64,000 bases of DNA from Ambrosia x helenae (Eukaryota; Streptophyta; Magnoliopsida; Asterales; Asteraceae), in the NCBI GenBank assembly GCA_030844895.1, contig CM061226.1, forward strand, positions 98,307,292 to 98,371,291. Direction: 5' to 3'. How positions within the stretch are numbered: the first letter of the stretch is position 1; each line of letters opens with the position of its first letter. Of this stretch, positions 47,628 to 57,782 are shown piece after piece. The notes beneath the pieces are model-generated. The model was not told the origin of the DNA, did no database searches, and saw only the letters and a program-made list of their open reading frames with translations. Position numbers and translations under genes: made by a program.

Positions 47628-49900
47628 TGTCACACCCTCAAATTACCACTTGCGGAGTTTTACCGCGAGGCGCATGACAAACCAGGATCCAAGTCAACGG
47701 TCACAATAAACAACTCTATATGAAATACATAACATTCAAAAGACATAGTTTTTGTAAACTCAAAACCAGTAGCGGAAGCATAAAACATGTTACAAACCAT
47801 AGACCCAATTGTACCAAGTGTTTATTACAAAACGTGATCTAAACCTAGACGCCAATGCAGACCCGTGCGCCTAGTTCCATTCATTGCTACCTTAGCGACC
47901 TGAGAAAAACATGCCAAAAAGACGTCAACATAAAATGCTGGTGAGTTCACAGGTTTGTTCAATATGTTACCAAAACGTTACCATGTCCATACTATATCAA
48001 TGTTACCAAGTACGCTAGCTAGGCGTATGTTTTATTACTACTACGATTGGAAACCATTACTAGACACGTTTAGCAATGTTTAGCATGTTTAAGCAACCCG
48101 AATGTTCAGCATGATACCAATGTTCCTGTTCGAGACAATATGCACCCGCCCGGCCCTCCAAGCCGACGAGTGGGGCAGGTCACGCCCAATAGATCTATCC
48201 ACATTTCCCCGTTGTGCATCCCCGCACATTCATGGTTTCCCCCGGGACTTCCAAAGATCGTATAGCAATATAAAGTTAAAAACCATAGTATGACATATGT
48301 TACCAAAATAGTTTAGCGCATGTTTTCTCCCCCAAAAGTTAAAGCAGTAAAAGTGGGGCCGTGAACTCACCTTAAATAGCGTTCTTCGGTTACAAGTAAA
48401 GATGTTAAGCCCTTGATAATCCCTCTACCGGAGATCTATCAAAATGTTCACATAAGTGTTCCGACTAATAACCATAAGGTTATCTAGTCCCCGATTGTCC
48501 AGATCGTAACCAAGTATGTTTTAAAACGTGTTTGAATGTTTAACCGACACACTAGACCGACCCGACATCCCGTTGGTGACCCATTACCCTAACTAATCAA
48601 GTACACATAGATTACACACAGGGTTCAAGCATAAAACACTTAGTTTGTATCAAAAATCTCATTTCTGCATCAGAACGGTCGAACCAGTCAGTTTAAGTCT
48701 CCTTCACCCGTTTTCAGTCTCCTTCGCCCGTTTTACGTTTCGTTCGACCGTTTGATGCCTCCTTCGCCCGTTTTACCACGTTCGCCCAAACAAAACCCAG
48801 GTTCGACCCTGGATTCTCTCCTTCGCACCTTCGATCGGTCGAAGGAGTCCAGGTTCGCCCCTGTTGTGCAAATTTTCCTAAAAAACGCTTCAAACACATT
48901 CAAAACGACTCGAAACATCATCAAACACAGCAGTCAAGCATGAATAACTTATCCCTACAAAACCCCACCGATTTCCCCCAATAATACGTCCATTTCAGAC
49001 CTTTCCTAAAATGGTAAAGATTATGGAAACATCACTTTCATGCATGAATAATTTACCCAATTTGGAAACTTTTGAAATCGATCCATATTCAACATAAAAT
49101 GCTCAGTTTGTCGAGTGTTCGATCTTTCCTTATTAGTTCTATTGATCATAAATATCATGCATCAAGTCTAGATTCGTTAAAACCCCCAAATACCCATAAT
49201 ATCATCATTTATCCAATCCTAACCCTAAACAACAATAATCTAGCATCAATAACAATCCTATATCATGTTTCTATCATAGATACAGCAGCAAATCATTGAA
49301 CAACACATAACACCACATAATACACAATTTACATATGTTTATCACCATGAAAACCTATGTCAAATGATAATGTTTTGATTTAGAAAGATGTTTAGAAGGT
49401 TTTTAATCATAAAAACACCCTTAGAACAGATCCGGACAACTAGGGTTAGATGAAAACGAATTAAAAATACTTTTAAAAGGTTTAGGATTAAACACCTTGG
49501 ATTCTTGTTTAGATGTTGTAGATAGGTTGGATTATGAAAAAGAAGAGCAAAAACTCCTTCCTTAATGATTAAGATCGTTTGAGAGTGTTTTGGGACGGTT
49601 AGGGTTTGTGAAATGATGAAAAATGACAAAGTTTGGTATTTATACTACTTCTCCTTCGCCCCATTTCAATGGTCGAAGGTGGCCTCCTTCGACCCTTACA
49701 CAGGGTCGAATGAGCCCTGTCCTGGTCGAAGGGAATGTATGTATATAGAGAAGAAAGTATATAGAGAAGAAAGAAATTGGTGTTTTTCTTTTTACTGCTT
49801 TCTACAGTAGGCCCTAGATCATAAATGTGTCCTAAAATGTGCTTCAATTGGATGGAACAATACAAATAAGACTTGAAACTCCTAAATAAACACTAACATA
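47628..49900 (-). mobile_element. Probable LTR remnant, minus orientation
   Basis: On the minus strand it ends GGGTGTGACA at 47628, like the ends of Ty3-type LTRs here. A TATAAATA box at 49637-49644 (minus) is followed by a CT/A-rich leader. The layout (TATA about 2 kb from the end) matches family A LTRs, although the sequence is different. The right border is unresolved and no primer site or second LTR is visible. No protein-coding gene seen. Confidence 0.4.
48699..48778 (+). repeat. Four degenerate 20-bp tandem units
   Basis: Units at 48699, 48719, 48739 and 48759 follow the pattern CTCCTTCGCCCGTTTTACGT with substitutions. A fifth partial unit (CGTTCGCCC) follows. The TTCG-ACC/CCC words continue in the flanks. 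It lies inside the LTR-like region. Confidence 0.75.
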
Positions 49901-49964
49901 ATAACACTTTAGTGAACCTACGGTGGGCATTTGCCTCCCCTACTAATAATGTGTGTCCGCCCCT

Positions 49965-50044
49965 GTATGTATGTATGTATGTATGTATGTATGTATGTAT
50001 GTATGTATGTATGTATGTATGTATGTATGTATGTATGTATGTAT
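49965..50044 (+). repeat. (GTAT)n microsatellite, about 20 units
   Basis: Perfect GTAT repeats from 49965 to 50044, followed by an interrupted GTAT/GTGT tract to about 50142. Confidence 0.95.
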
Positions 50045-50280
50045 GCGTGTATGTTTGTAAGTATGTATGTGTGTGTATGTTTGTAAGTATGCGTATGTAT
50101 GTATGTAAGTATTTATGTGTGTGTATGTACGTAAGTATGTATCCCGATTATGACGACATGGAGTCTGATTAAAAAACAGTAATTGTTGATGATTTCATTT
50201 ATTATAATAAATCAATGTTTACTATTTTTACTTCATTTATTACATATAATAATGTGACTAATAATTTTTATTTCTAATTG

Positions 50281-51178
50281 CAGGACATCATGATTTCGAT
50301 TTGGTTTTTGGTTGTTTATTTGATGGCCGATATTATCGGCCTTGGCCACGACGGAGACGGTGCATGGGCGCTGCCATCGCCACCAGATGGTGGTGATTGG
50401 TGGCACGGGCACCAGGCAGACGGTGATAAGTCTTATAGTTCTTTACTGTTTACTATTTTTACTTCTTTTTCAATTCTAATAATGTGACTAATTAATTTTA
50501 ACTGTAATTGCAGCAACCCCCCCCCCCCCCCCAGAACACGGGGCAAGGCAAAAAGCCTTGCCTTAAGAAAACATCTTGAGAACAAAGGCTGGCAGACATT
50601 ACATTTGATGAGGCCGCCACCTGCATGCCTGTAGGCCACCTTGGTGGCTTGTTCACCCGGGAGGCGTCTATGTATATATGGCTTGAGGTCCCATTGGATG
50701 TGGAAGGTTGGGATAATGTTTTTGAGGTTGATAGAAACAAGTTATTTGAGTTTTTGCAGGTCAGTGATTTGTAAATATATATTTTATATGTTATTTGTTG
50801 ATGTTTTTTCTATCTGACTAGCTTGTTTTATTTAATTATTAGAGCGAGCTCAAAATGGATTTCAAAGCTGTTGATGACGATCTCCTTGCCACTAAAAACA
50901 TGGAGGCATTATGGCGACTGTCAGAAAGCGGTACAACGACCGCAAACACCAAGCAAAGGCATATTATTTGAATGTGTCGAGAGATGATGAGGATGTGGAG
51001 GCAGCAAGGCAGCATCCCCCCGGGGTATGAAACCTGAAAACTGGCTTCGAGCTGTTGATCACTTCTGCAGTCTAGAACATAAGAGGAAGTCTGAAATTAA
51101 CAAAGCCGCCCGCCAAAAACAAGCGAGCACATACCGAGGTGGAACGAGCTCTTTTGCCAGTCACTGTCACAAAAAGGT
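50281..51178 (+). pseudogene. En/Spm-type (Transposase_24, Ptta) transposon protein pseudogene
   Basis: The segment at 50600-50760 encodes ITFDEAATCMPVGHLGGLF then WLEVPLDVEGWDNV, a typical start of the plant Ptta/En-Spm protein domain. After an intron-like gap come SELKMDFKAVDDDLL and YNDRKHQAKAYYLNVSRDD. Then KPENWLRAVDHFCS, EHKRKSEINKAARQKQ and GGTSSFASHCHKK match the Transposase_24 (PF03004) pattern. Frames are broken in several places (for example at about 50970 and 51030). A run of C (50517-50532) sits next to an AG acceptor. Accessory protein of a CACTA-like element; no catalytic transposase is present. Confidence 0.7.
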
Positions 51179-51180
51179 AT

Positions 51181-52512
51181 TGTGACAACCGGTAAAATTA
51201 AGGTAAATCCGTACTAATTAATTATGTGTAATTATCGTAATTAAGCGTAAATTCGTGTTAATTGTTTAACTGATGCCTTAGAGAATAGTAAATTCCCCAT
51301 AAGATGCATAGGAATGCACACGTTTAATGATGAAGCATGATGGGATCATGTGCGAATAGACTTGTCCGGAATGGACGTTGGTGATTACCCGGTAAAAATT
51401 AAATAAACGAAAAGGATCCCGGACACCCAGGATATAAAATAAAGGGTATTTTCACAAAATATAATGTGTTTTGGAACTCCAAAACCATAAGTGAAAACTT
51501 TGCATACAAATCTCCCGGTAACGAATAAAGTGCGCGTACCGCACCCGGTACGCGTATAACTTATAAATTCACCCAACAAGAGCCTAATTAACCAACCAAC
51601 ACTTAAACTAGGCTATGTTTAAGGGTTATTAGAGGCTATTATAATGTCCAAATAACGCGTGATTAAAATCCGATTAATACCCGAACGAAACCCAAACGCT
51701 AAGTGTGAAGCATAACTAATTATTTAGCAAATGTTTTGTGTTGTGGACCCACTAAACGCGTGTTATAATGGTGTATATGGGCCGGAAATGGTGATGGATA
51801 TATGTAGTATTCTTGTAGTTTCATAAAGTTCACAAAAACTTAAATAAGAAGATGATCTAAACAAGATTTGTTAATGGAACTTGAATAACCTTAAATGTGG
51901 TTTATCTATATTATCTTATTAAGGAAGAGTGATGTACCATATTGTAATTTTGTCATTGGTACAAGTTAACAAACAACATGTACAACATATTTAAGCAAAA
52001 AAATTAAGGGTATTATTGGCATAGTTATGACAATTAAGACACTTAGGAGGGTAGATTAGTAAATTTAACATAATCCAATACCTCACATCCTAAAACCATG
52101 GCTCTGATACCAATAATTTAATTTTTATTACAATAGTGGGTTGGCTCGTGCAATAAAAAGGTGTTACACTTTTAACTCACTTCATGAATAAGGATATCTT
52201 GGCTACATGCCTTTTTTTTCTTTTTTTCTTAAAAGACCAGTAAATTCGTCACGATCTCATGTGGGAATCTCTTTATGACGAATTCAGGATACTCACGAGG
52301 CATTCGGTTCTCCAGGTCCACCAATTCAGGGAAAACCTGACCACCTATCCGCCTGAAGGTACGACAGTAAATAATCGGTAAAACCTGGTATCCTTCGAGA
52401 GGTGGATCGTTTTCATTGATTTATTTCTACTTGAATACCCTTCTAGGTGCTTGTAAAAATGTTACAAAAAGTTTTTTTTTTTTTTTTGACAAATTATCTG
52501 GTGTAAAATAAA
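51181..52512. other. LTR-like and primer-site-like fragments, no gene
   Basis: TGTGACAACCGG at 51181 resembles an LTR start and directly abuts the Transposase_24 pseudogene. An 8-bp perfect hairpin CGCGTACC/GGTACGCG with a 6-nt loop is at 51533-51554. At 52096-52112 the minus strand reads TGGTATCAGAGCCATGG, a primer-site-like sequence. I could not define a complete LTR on either side. Confidence 0.4.
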
Positions 52513-52790
52513 GAGTTAATTGCCAATTTAGTCCCTGAGGTTTGTCAAAAATTGTCACTTTCATCCAAATCTTTTTTTTGTGTTAATTTAGTCCCTGTGG
52601 TTTCATTTTTTGTCATTTTAGTCCCTGAGGTTTGTCAAAAATTGTCACTTTTATCCAAATTTTGTTAGTCCACATGGACTAAAATGACAAAAAAAAATGA
52701 AACTACAGAGACTAAATTGACAAAAAAAAAAGATTTGGATGAAAGTGACAGTTTTTGACAAACCTCAGGGATTAAATTGACATTTAACTC
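52513..52790. mobile_element. Mutator-type MITE with a 9-bp target duplication
   Basis: 278 bp with terminal inverted repeats of at least 60 bases (TTTAGTCCCTGAGGTTTGTC on the left, GACAAACCTCAGGGATTAAA on the right). Flanked by TAAAATAAA at 52504-52512 and 52791-52799. The 9-bp duplication and TA-poor ends fit Mutator. The centre is also largely self-complementary. No coding capacity. Confidence 0.88.
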
Positions 52791-53136
52791 TAAAATAAAG
52801 TTCATAACTTAAAGAATATGATGAAAGGTTAAATTTTTTGATAAGTTCTGTAATATCTTCAATCTTGGAAAGACTTACTGTTAAAGAAAGTAATCTGCAA
52901 ATGCTAATGATGAGAATTCCATATGTCAAGAGTGCAGGTTCAAAGGTTGAGGTATGTTTCATTTAAAAGCAAATCTAAGTTATTGTAGTAAATAGTTGGT
53001 TAGTACTAATGACAGTATAGCCAAGCTAAGTAGTTCACTAATAATTCCAAGTGAGAATTCAACTGTTATTTTCGGCGATGGCTAATGACATGTTCACTGA
53101 TCATACAAACAAGAAATACAGAATTCGAGTCAGCTT
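52791..53136. other. Spacer downstream of the tetraspanin gene
   Basis: About 345 bases between the MITE and the tetraspanin stop. It is the presumed 3' UTR and terminator region of that gene on the minus strand. No further feature seen. Confidence 0.4.
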
Positions 53137-55199
53137 CTAAAATTTTGATCGGCTACTTGCTGCATTCCGTCTTGCGCAGCATCCCACAAAATAGATTATA
53201 GACTGAAATTTTGCCACCAAGATCAGATGTCAGTTTAGGCAAAAATATTATGTATTGGTTTGCTTTTAAAACGCCGAAATTTAACACTTATTTCAAGTCT
53301 CCTTGAAAGTTTGATGCCTTATGATAAGATAGTAGTACATAAGACTTACCAAGACAAAGAACAAAACCACGTTAAAGATAGCAACCACACGCCATTCAGT
53401 TTTCATGTACTCTGCTACTCCAGCCCTGAAAGGTCAAGACAGGATTAAATCAGAATTAGTTGCAAATAATAGTGGAGAACATAAACACAAACTTTTTGGA
53501 GAAAAAGAAGCCTACTTGCAGGAGTCACAGTTGTAGCATTTTACGGCTTTTGAATTCCTGTAAAGTTTGCAGTCCTTATCAGGACTAATCGGATGGAAGC
53601 TCAAGTCATAGTAAGACGCATTCACAGCAGGATAGCCACACCTAAAACAACGTTGAACTTGAGTTCATCTTTAGGACGGCAAAAAGTATTACTGGTAACC
53701 GACACGTACAAAAAACATGGTACCCACCGACTGAATTTAACTTGGAGAATTTCTGAGAAACTTACTGAGACGGTGGTCTGCAACAACCAGCTTCAATGGG
53801 TGTCAATTTTGCTGATTTGTATTGTTTAAGAGTCTGCGTAAAACATGTTACCGTCACGTTCTTGAAATGAATCAATCGACGAAAACAAAAAGGGAGAATG
53901 GTGGAGAGGTAAATTTAACAGAACCTTGTATCTTTTCGATAGGTTATTACAGTCATCCGATTTAACAAGACAACTTTGAAGGCGCTTCCAATTATGCGTG
54001 TTGTTCAACTGACACACAGAAGTTAAAATTTACGATTATAGGTGTGGTTTAACCGAGTGCCAAATCAAGAAACAACTTTTATTAGAAGGTTACCTCTTTT
54101 AGAAACCATTTATTATAATCCTGAAGATGATACTCCTTGAATCTGATGACATAAACAAGATAATGAATTCCAAACGCGTTAAAGAGGTAATACACGGCTG
54201 GAAGAAATATCACTTAAATCTCACCTCCAACCCGCAACATTATGGCCGGTGGCATTGTTAGTTATAATAAACCTGCAATAGATGATGAGAAAATGAATCA
54301 TTCAGTATATACTACAAATGCATGGTTGAAAATTAACATAAATGATGATTACACATATACAAATATACTTACGCCAATACGTAAAAATAAGGATTCCCAA
54401 CAAAATCAAGAAGAGTATGATCAAATACTGCAAGATACATTAGGTTTTAGTAACAGCGACAACAAAAACTGCAAAAACAGACCAAAAAAATAATAATAAT
54501 AATTCTCCCAAACAAAAACATACCATCCATAACAATATAGAGTTGTTCTTTAGCGCCCCCAAAAAGCCGACAACTGATCTGAAACTCATAACACAAACCA
54601 TGGTAACTGAAGACATGTAATTTAACTTTAGAGATACCACTGAAAACATGCATTCATCATGAAATATAAAGAGCTAATATGAGTTCAAAATTTGAAGAAC
54701 TTAAACTCAAACTGTCTTAGTAGGAAGTCCGGTCGATAAAACGAAGAAAAGCTCAGAGATATCTTACATAGCGAATATTACAGCGCCAAGACCCAAAACC
54801 GGAAGAGTGAGCGATTTTCTACAACCATCATGATGAGTGCTAATCCACACGCCGAAACCGATTACACCCACAGCTACAACCTACACATTGAAAAACTAAG
54901 GTACATACTAGTATTGTTTTGTAGCTATCAATCAAGACATCAATAAATTTCTTCCTATGCAAAGAATCTTTCACTGTAACAGAACTAGAGTCTCCAAAGT
55001 TATTAAAATGCTTCAATTACTAATTCTTGTAAGTTATGTCACATTTAGGCACTGTCTAGTGAATAACTATGCTACCTCTCATATACAAAAAGAATAATAA
55101 TAATAATAATAATAAAAAAAATCTATGTGTGCAGTGTGCAGCATGATCATAAGCAATCAAGCTTTAAATCTTAATAATCAAGAATTTGAACCAAAAGAA

Positions 55200-55260
<61 letters not shown>

Positions 55261-55375
55261 TATGCATAACAAAGGTTCCTAATTTTTTTAAAACAAATGT
55301 TGGGAAAGTCATTAAACATACCATAGTAAGAAGATTAATCCATCTGATCACAAAGGTGCTTACTCCTGTGCTCAT
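53137..55375 (-). CDS. TET10: Plant tetraspanin (TETRASPANIN10-like), 11 exons, with an apparent 1-bp deletion in exon 4
   Basis: A four-pass membrane protein of the plasma membrane or endomembranes that organises membrane microdomains. Exons, minus strand: 55375-55322, 54880-54768, 54578-54524, 54427-54373, 54272-54225, 54142-54094, 54008-53925, 53833-53766, 53641-53516, 53425-53350, 53202-53137; all introns are GT-AG. The start MSTGVSTFVIRW, TM2 loop GFLGALKNNS, TM3 LIILLLILLGILIF, the plant-specific GCCRPP motif, CGYPAVNASYYD, CYNCDSC and TM4 VVAIFNVVLFFVL appear in the right order. The total is 794 nt, one short of 265 codons. The missing base is at 54380/54381 in exon 4. It may be an assembly error, a null allele, or bypassed by a weak alternative donor. 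Gene symbol by similarity only. Confidence 0.85.
55200..55258. repeat. Homopolymer junction C21-A38 in intron 1 of the tetraspanin gene
   Basis: C at 55200-55220 runs straight into A at 55221-55258. On the transcribed minus strand this is T38 followed by G21. Lengths of this kind are often unstable and hard to assemble. Confidence 0.9.
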
Positions 55376-55986
55376 TTTCTCTCCAAAATAAATAAAAACC
55401 TTTTATGTTCTTTAATCAATACAATCAATTAACTAAAATCTGACGATCCTTTTATGTGACTTGTACTTTAAAAAAAGGGAGGCGGCAAAGCAACATGATG
55501 TAAGAAAGATTGGGGAGTTGGATAAAGACTTAAGAATTTGAGGGTTAGTTTGGGGAATTCACAAGTGGGTTCACATGATTTACGGCTTTATGCTAATGGA
55601 AGCTTTGAAAAGTGTTTGGAAAGACAAAATCTTGTTAATAACAGACAAACAGCACAGGAACGGAAAGTGGTGATGTTCAAGATTTTAGTGAGAGGTTGTT
55701 TGTATAAAATACAATATATACACTGTCACATCACTTAACTGATTTTAACTAATTATACACTGTCACATTACTTTACTGATTTACTTTACTGAAACACTTT
55801 TTTGAACGCAATACTTAACTGATTCACTTCACTGAAATCTTTATATTTTATTAATTTTTTTAAAGAAACATTAATTAAACATATTATTAAACTAAATAAA
55901 ATAAACTTACATAAAAAGCATAAAATAACATCAGTCAATGACATCAAACCATTATTTAAAAACATAAATAAATAGTAGAAACATGA
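55376..55986. other. Tetraspanin upstream region and AT-rich spacer
   Basis: Presumed promoter and 5' UTR of the minus-strand tetraspanin gene to about 55500, without a clear TATA box. Then AT-rich DNA with a repeated phrase CACTGTCACAT(C/T)ACTT at 55722 and 55757 and similar ACTGATT words. Nothing else recognised. Confidence 0.4.
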
Positions 55987-56394
55987 CTATATTAGAAAAC
56001 GTCCTCTCATAGCTCTCCAAACCTCGACCCTCAGGTAGTTATCATTGTGTATATTTCGGTATTGGTTACGGGCTTCTTCAATCAATTCATCTTCGTTTAA
56101 ACCCGGATTGTCGTCCATTGCATTAACGAATAATTGTTGAAATACTGCGCACTTCGACTTTAAAGATACAAACTTTCCATATATCGCGTCCGTTGAACGA
56201 TTGTTTTCACCCATTTGTTCATTGAGTCTTGTGACAACCGCTTTCCAAAAACTTTGCGTTCGCTCGGGTCCTTGCTCTTGAATAGCAATATAGCTATTCA
56301 CCAAGGCGAGTTCATCCTCCAAGTTCCAGATTGGTTGTCGCGCACGGTTTAGTGGGGGCGGGATTGGATCTGGATTTGGGCTTTGGTTTGCCAT
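55987..56394 (-). CDS. Myb/SANT-like (trihelix-type) small protein, 135 aa
   Basis: Single open frame, MANQSPNPDP onward, Pro-rich for about 20 residues, then a SANT/trihelix-like domain. It has tryptophans at expected spacings (IWNLEDELALVNSYIAI, then SFWKAVVTRLNEQM and YGKFVSLKSKC). It ends NDNYLRVEVWRAMRGRFLI. Plant proteins of this shape occur in PIF/Harbinger-type transposons and in the GST-T3-like or NAM-associated families. It is shorter than those, so it may be a fragment or a derived host gene. Strand and start follow from the only long open frame. No transposase is nearby. Confidence 0.55.
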   Translation of the reverse strand: MANQSPNPDPIPPPLNRARQPIWNLEDELALVNSYIAIQEQGPERTQSFWKAVVTRLNEQMGENNRSTDAIYGKFVSLKSKCAVFQQLFVNAMDDNPGLNEDELIEEARNQYRNIHNDNYLRVEVWRAMRGRFLI

Positions 56395-57106
56395 TTGTGA
56401 TCAACTTGAAAATGGAAAATTGATAATATTTTGATCAACGGTTTAGTGTGGGGGAGGGGAGGAAGGATTTGGATTTGGTTGTATATTAAATTAACGGTCA
56501 AAAAATTGTTACCGTTTTATATTAAATTCATTCAAACGGTCAAAAAAGTAATAAAATAAGTACTAAAAATCGATCGTTGCAATTATTATTAATGGTTACC
56601 AACCCGTTAACTAGAACCAGCAAACGGTTCACAAGACCCATACCAGCACGGGTGGCGGCAATGTTACCGTGCTGGTAGTGGGGTACCCGTGCCCAATTCT
56701 GGTAGCGCCCCGTCCACCCTTAAATTATATATGTCATATATTATTGTTGTAATTTTCTTAGTTATGAAATAAAATTTTAAAAATTTGATATGTAAAAAAA
56801 AATATATTGTTTTATCTTTGGCCCCACCATATCTACAAGCTGTCTATTTTGACCCAAATGTACCAATTTTTTTATAATTCCAACTAGGGATGTTCATGGT
56901 TGGGTTTTAAATTTTAACAGATTTTAGATCAAATGTTGAGTCAAAGTGTCAAACCGTTGGTAACATGTTGGATTAATCTTCATTACTGGTGATCTAATTT
57001 ATGTTTATGTAATTGGTTAGAGTTTGAGTAATTTTAGAAAATTATGTTATTAGGCTGACCCCAGCCGCCATGTCCTCAACACCGCCTCCACCTCACCTAT
57101 TTGCAG
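56395..57106. other. Non-coding spacer with an 11-bp inverted repeat
   Basis: TACCAGCACGG (56641-56651) and CCGTGCTGGTA (56667-56677) form a perfect 11-bp stem with a 15-nt loop. The palindrome GGGTACCC follows. The surrounding DNA is AT-rich with no gene. It may be a transposon subterminal structure, but I could not find matching ends. Confidence 0.5.
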
Positions 57107-57187
57107 AAGAGAGAGAGAGGGAGAGGGAGAGGGAGAGAGGGAGAGAGATAGAGGGAGAGGGAGAGAGAGGGGGGAGAGGGAGAGATA
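57107..57187. repeat. GA-rich simple repeat
   Basis: Mixed GAGAGG and GAGAGA units over about 80 bases. Borders the organellar DNA patch on its left. Confidence 0.9.
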
Positions 57188-57228
57188 AGTGAAATGAAGT
57201 CTCTATCGCTCTACTTAAAATCAAATAC

Positions 57229-57312
57229 CTTTAGCTAGGAGCCTCTTTTCCTTCTGCCCAGCTCCCCGAAAACAACGTTCGACTTGCATGTGTTAAGCAT
57301 ATAGCTAGCGTT
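57229..57312 (-). pseudogene. rrn18: Fragment of mitochondrial small-subunit rRNA (rrn18), nuclear copy
   Basis: On the minus strand it reads ATATGCTTAACACATGCAAG, the conserved 5' region of 16S-type rRNA. It continues GTCGAACGTTGTTTTCGGGG and AGCTGGGCAGAAGG, which I recognise as the plant mitochondrial version. Only about 84 bases are present. It is a nuclear mitochondrial DNA fragment, not a gene. Confidence 0.75.
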
Positions 57313-57480
57313 GACAGAACCCATTGAGTTGGTTATTGGATTACAAATAGAGACGAATCGCGAATATCTTATAAAAGCGCCAAATACCTTTCAAGATGGA
57401 AGTTATCCTATAGATCCTGTATTCATGCATGTTCGACATGCGAATCATAGTATTTATTCTTATGAAAATGGTAACAAAGA
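57313..57480 (+). pseudogene. rpoA: Fragment of plastid rpoA, nuclear copy
   Basis: Translates to PIELVIGLQIETNREYLIK and later DGSYPIDPVFM then HANHSIYSYENGN, the middle of the alpha subunit of plastid-encoded RNA polymerase. It starts directly at the rrn18 fragment and breaks off after about 55 codons. Several residues differ from what I expect for the plastid gene (for example FMHVRHAN), so it has been drifting. A nuclear plastid DNA insert, possibly derived via the mitochondrial genome. Confidence 0.75.
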
Positions 57481-57529
57481 GAACGTTATGGAATGAGTCA
57501 ATCATCCACTTTGGTATCTTATTGAACAA

Positions 57530-57641
57530 AAATGGTGATATTGTGGCTTTTTTACCCCATATTGTAGGGTGGATCTCGAAAGATATGAAAGATCTCCCTC
57601 CAAGCAGTACATACGACTTTCATCGAATACGGCTTTCCGCA
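57530..57641 (-). pseudogene. Fragment of a plastid group II intron region, nuclear copy
   Basis: On the minus strand AAGCCGTATTCGATGAAAGT followed by CGTATGTACTGCTTGGAGGG has the shape of group II intron domain V. It reads on into GATCTTTCATATCTTTCGAG and CCACCCTACAATATGGGG. I recognise this as plastid sequence but do not assign the host gene. The insert ends at the GA-rich tract. Confidence 0.5.
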
Positions 57642-57782
57642 GGGAGAGGGAGAGAGAGGGAGAGGGAGAGGAGAGAGAGAGAGAGAGAAAGAGGGGGAGA
57701 GAGAGAGGGAGAGAGGGAGAGGGAGAGAGAGGGAGAGGGAGAGAGGGAGAGGGGGGAGGGGGGGAGAGAGAGAGAGAGAGAT
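57641..57782. repeat. Second GA-rich simple repeat
   Basis: About 140 bases of GAGAGG/GAGAGA repeats directly after the plastid-like fragment. Its sequence type is the same as at 57107-57187. Confidence 0.9.

Noticed and set aside
49912..50172. Tyr/Val/Cys/Met repeat protein
   Set aside because: It is a translation of the (GTAT)n microsatellite.
52096..52112. Complete LTR element on the minus strand around the primer-site-like sequence
   Set aside because: No LTR terminus with TG/CA ends is found next to it on either side.
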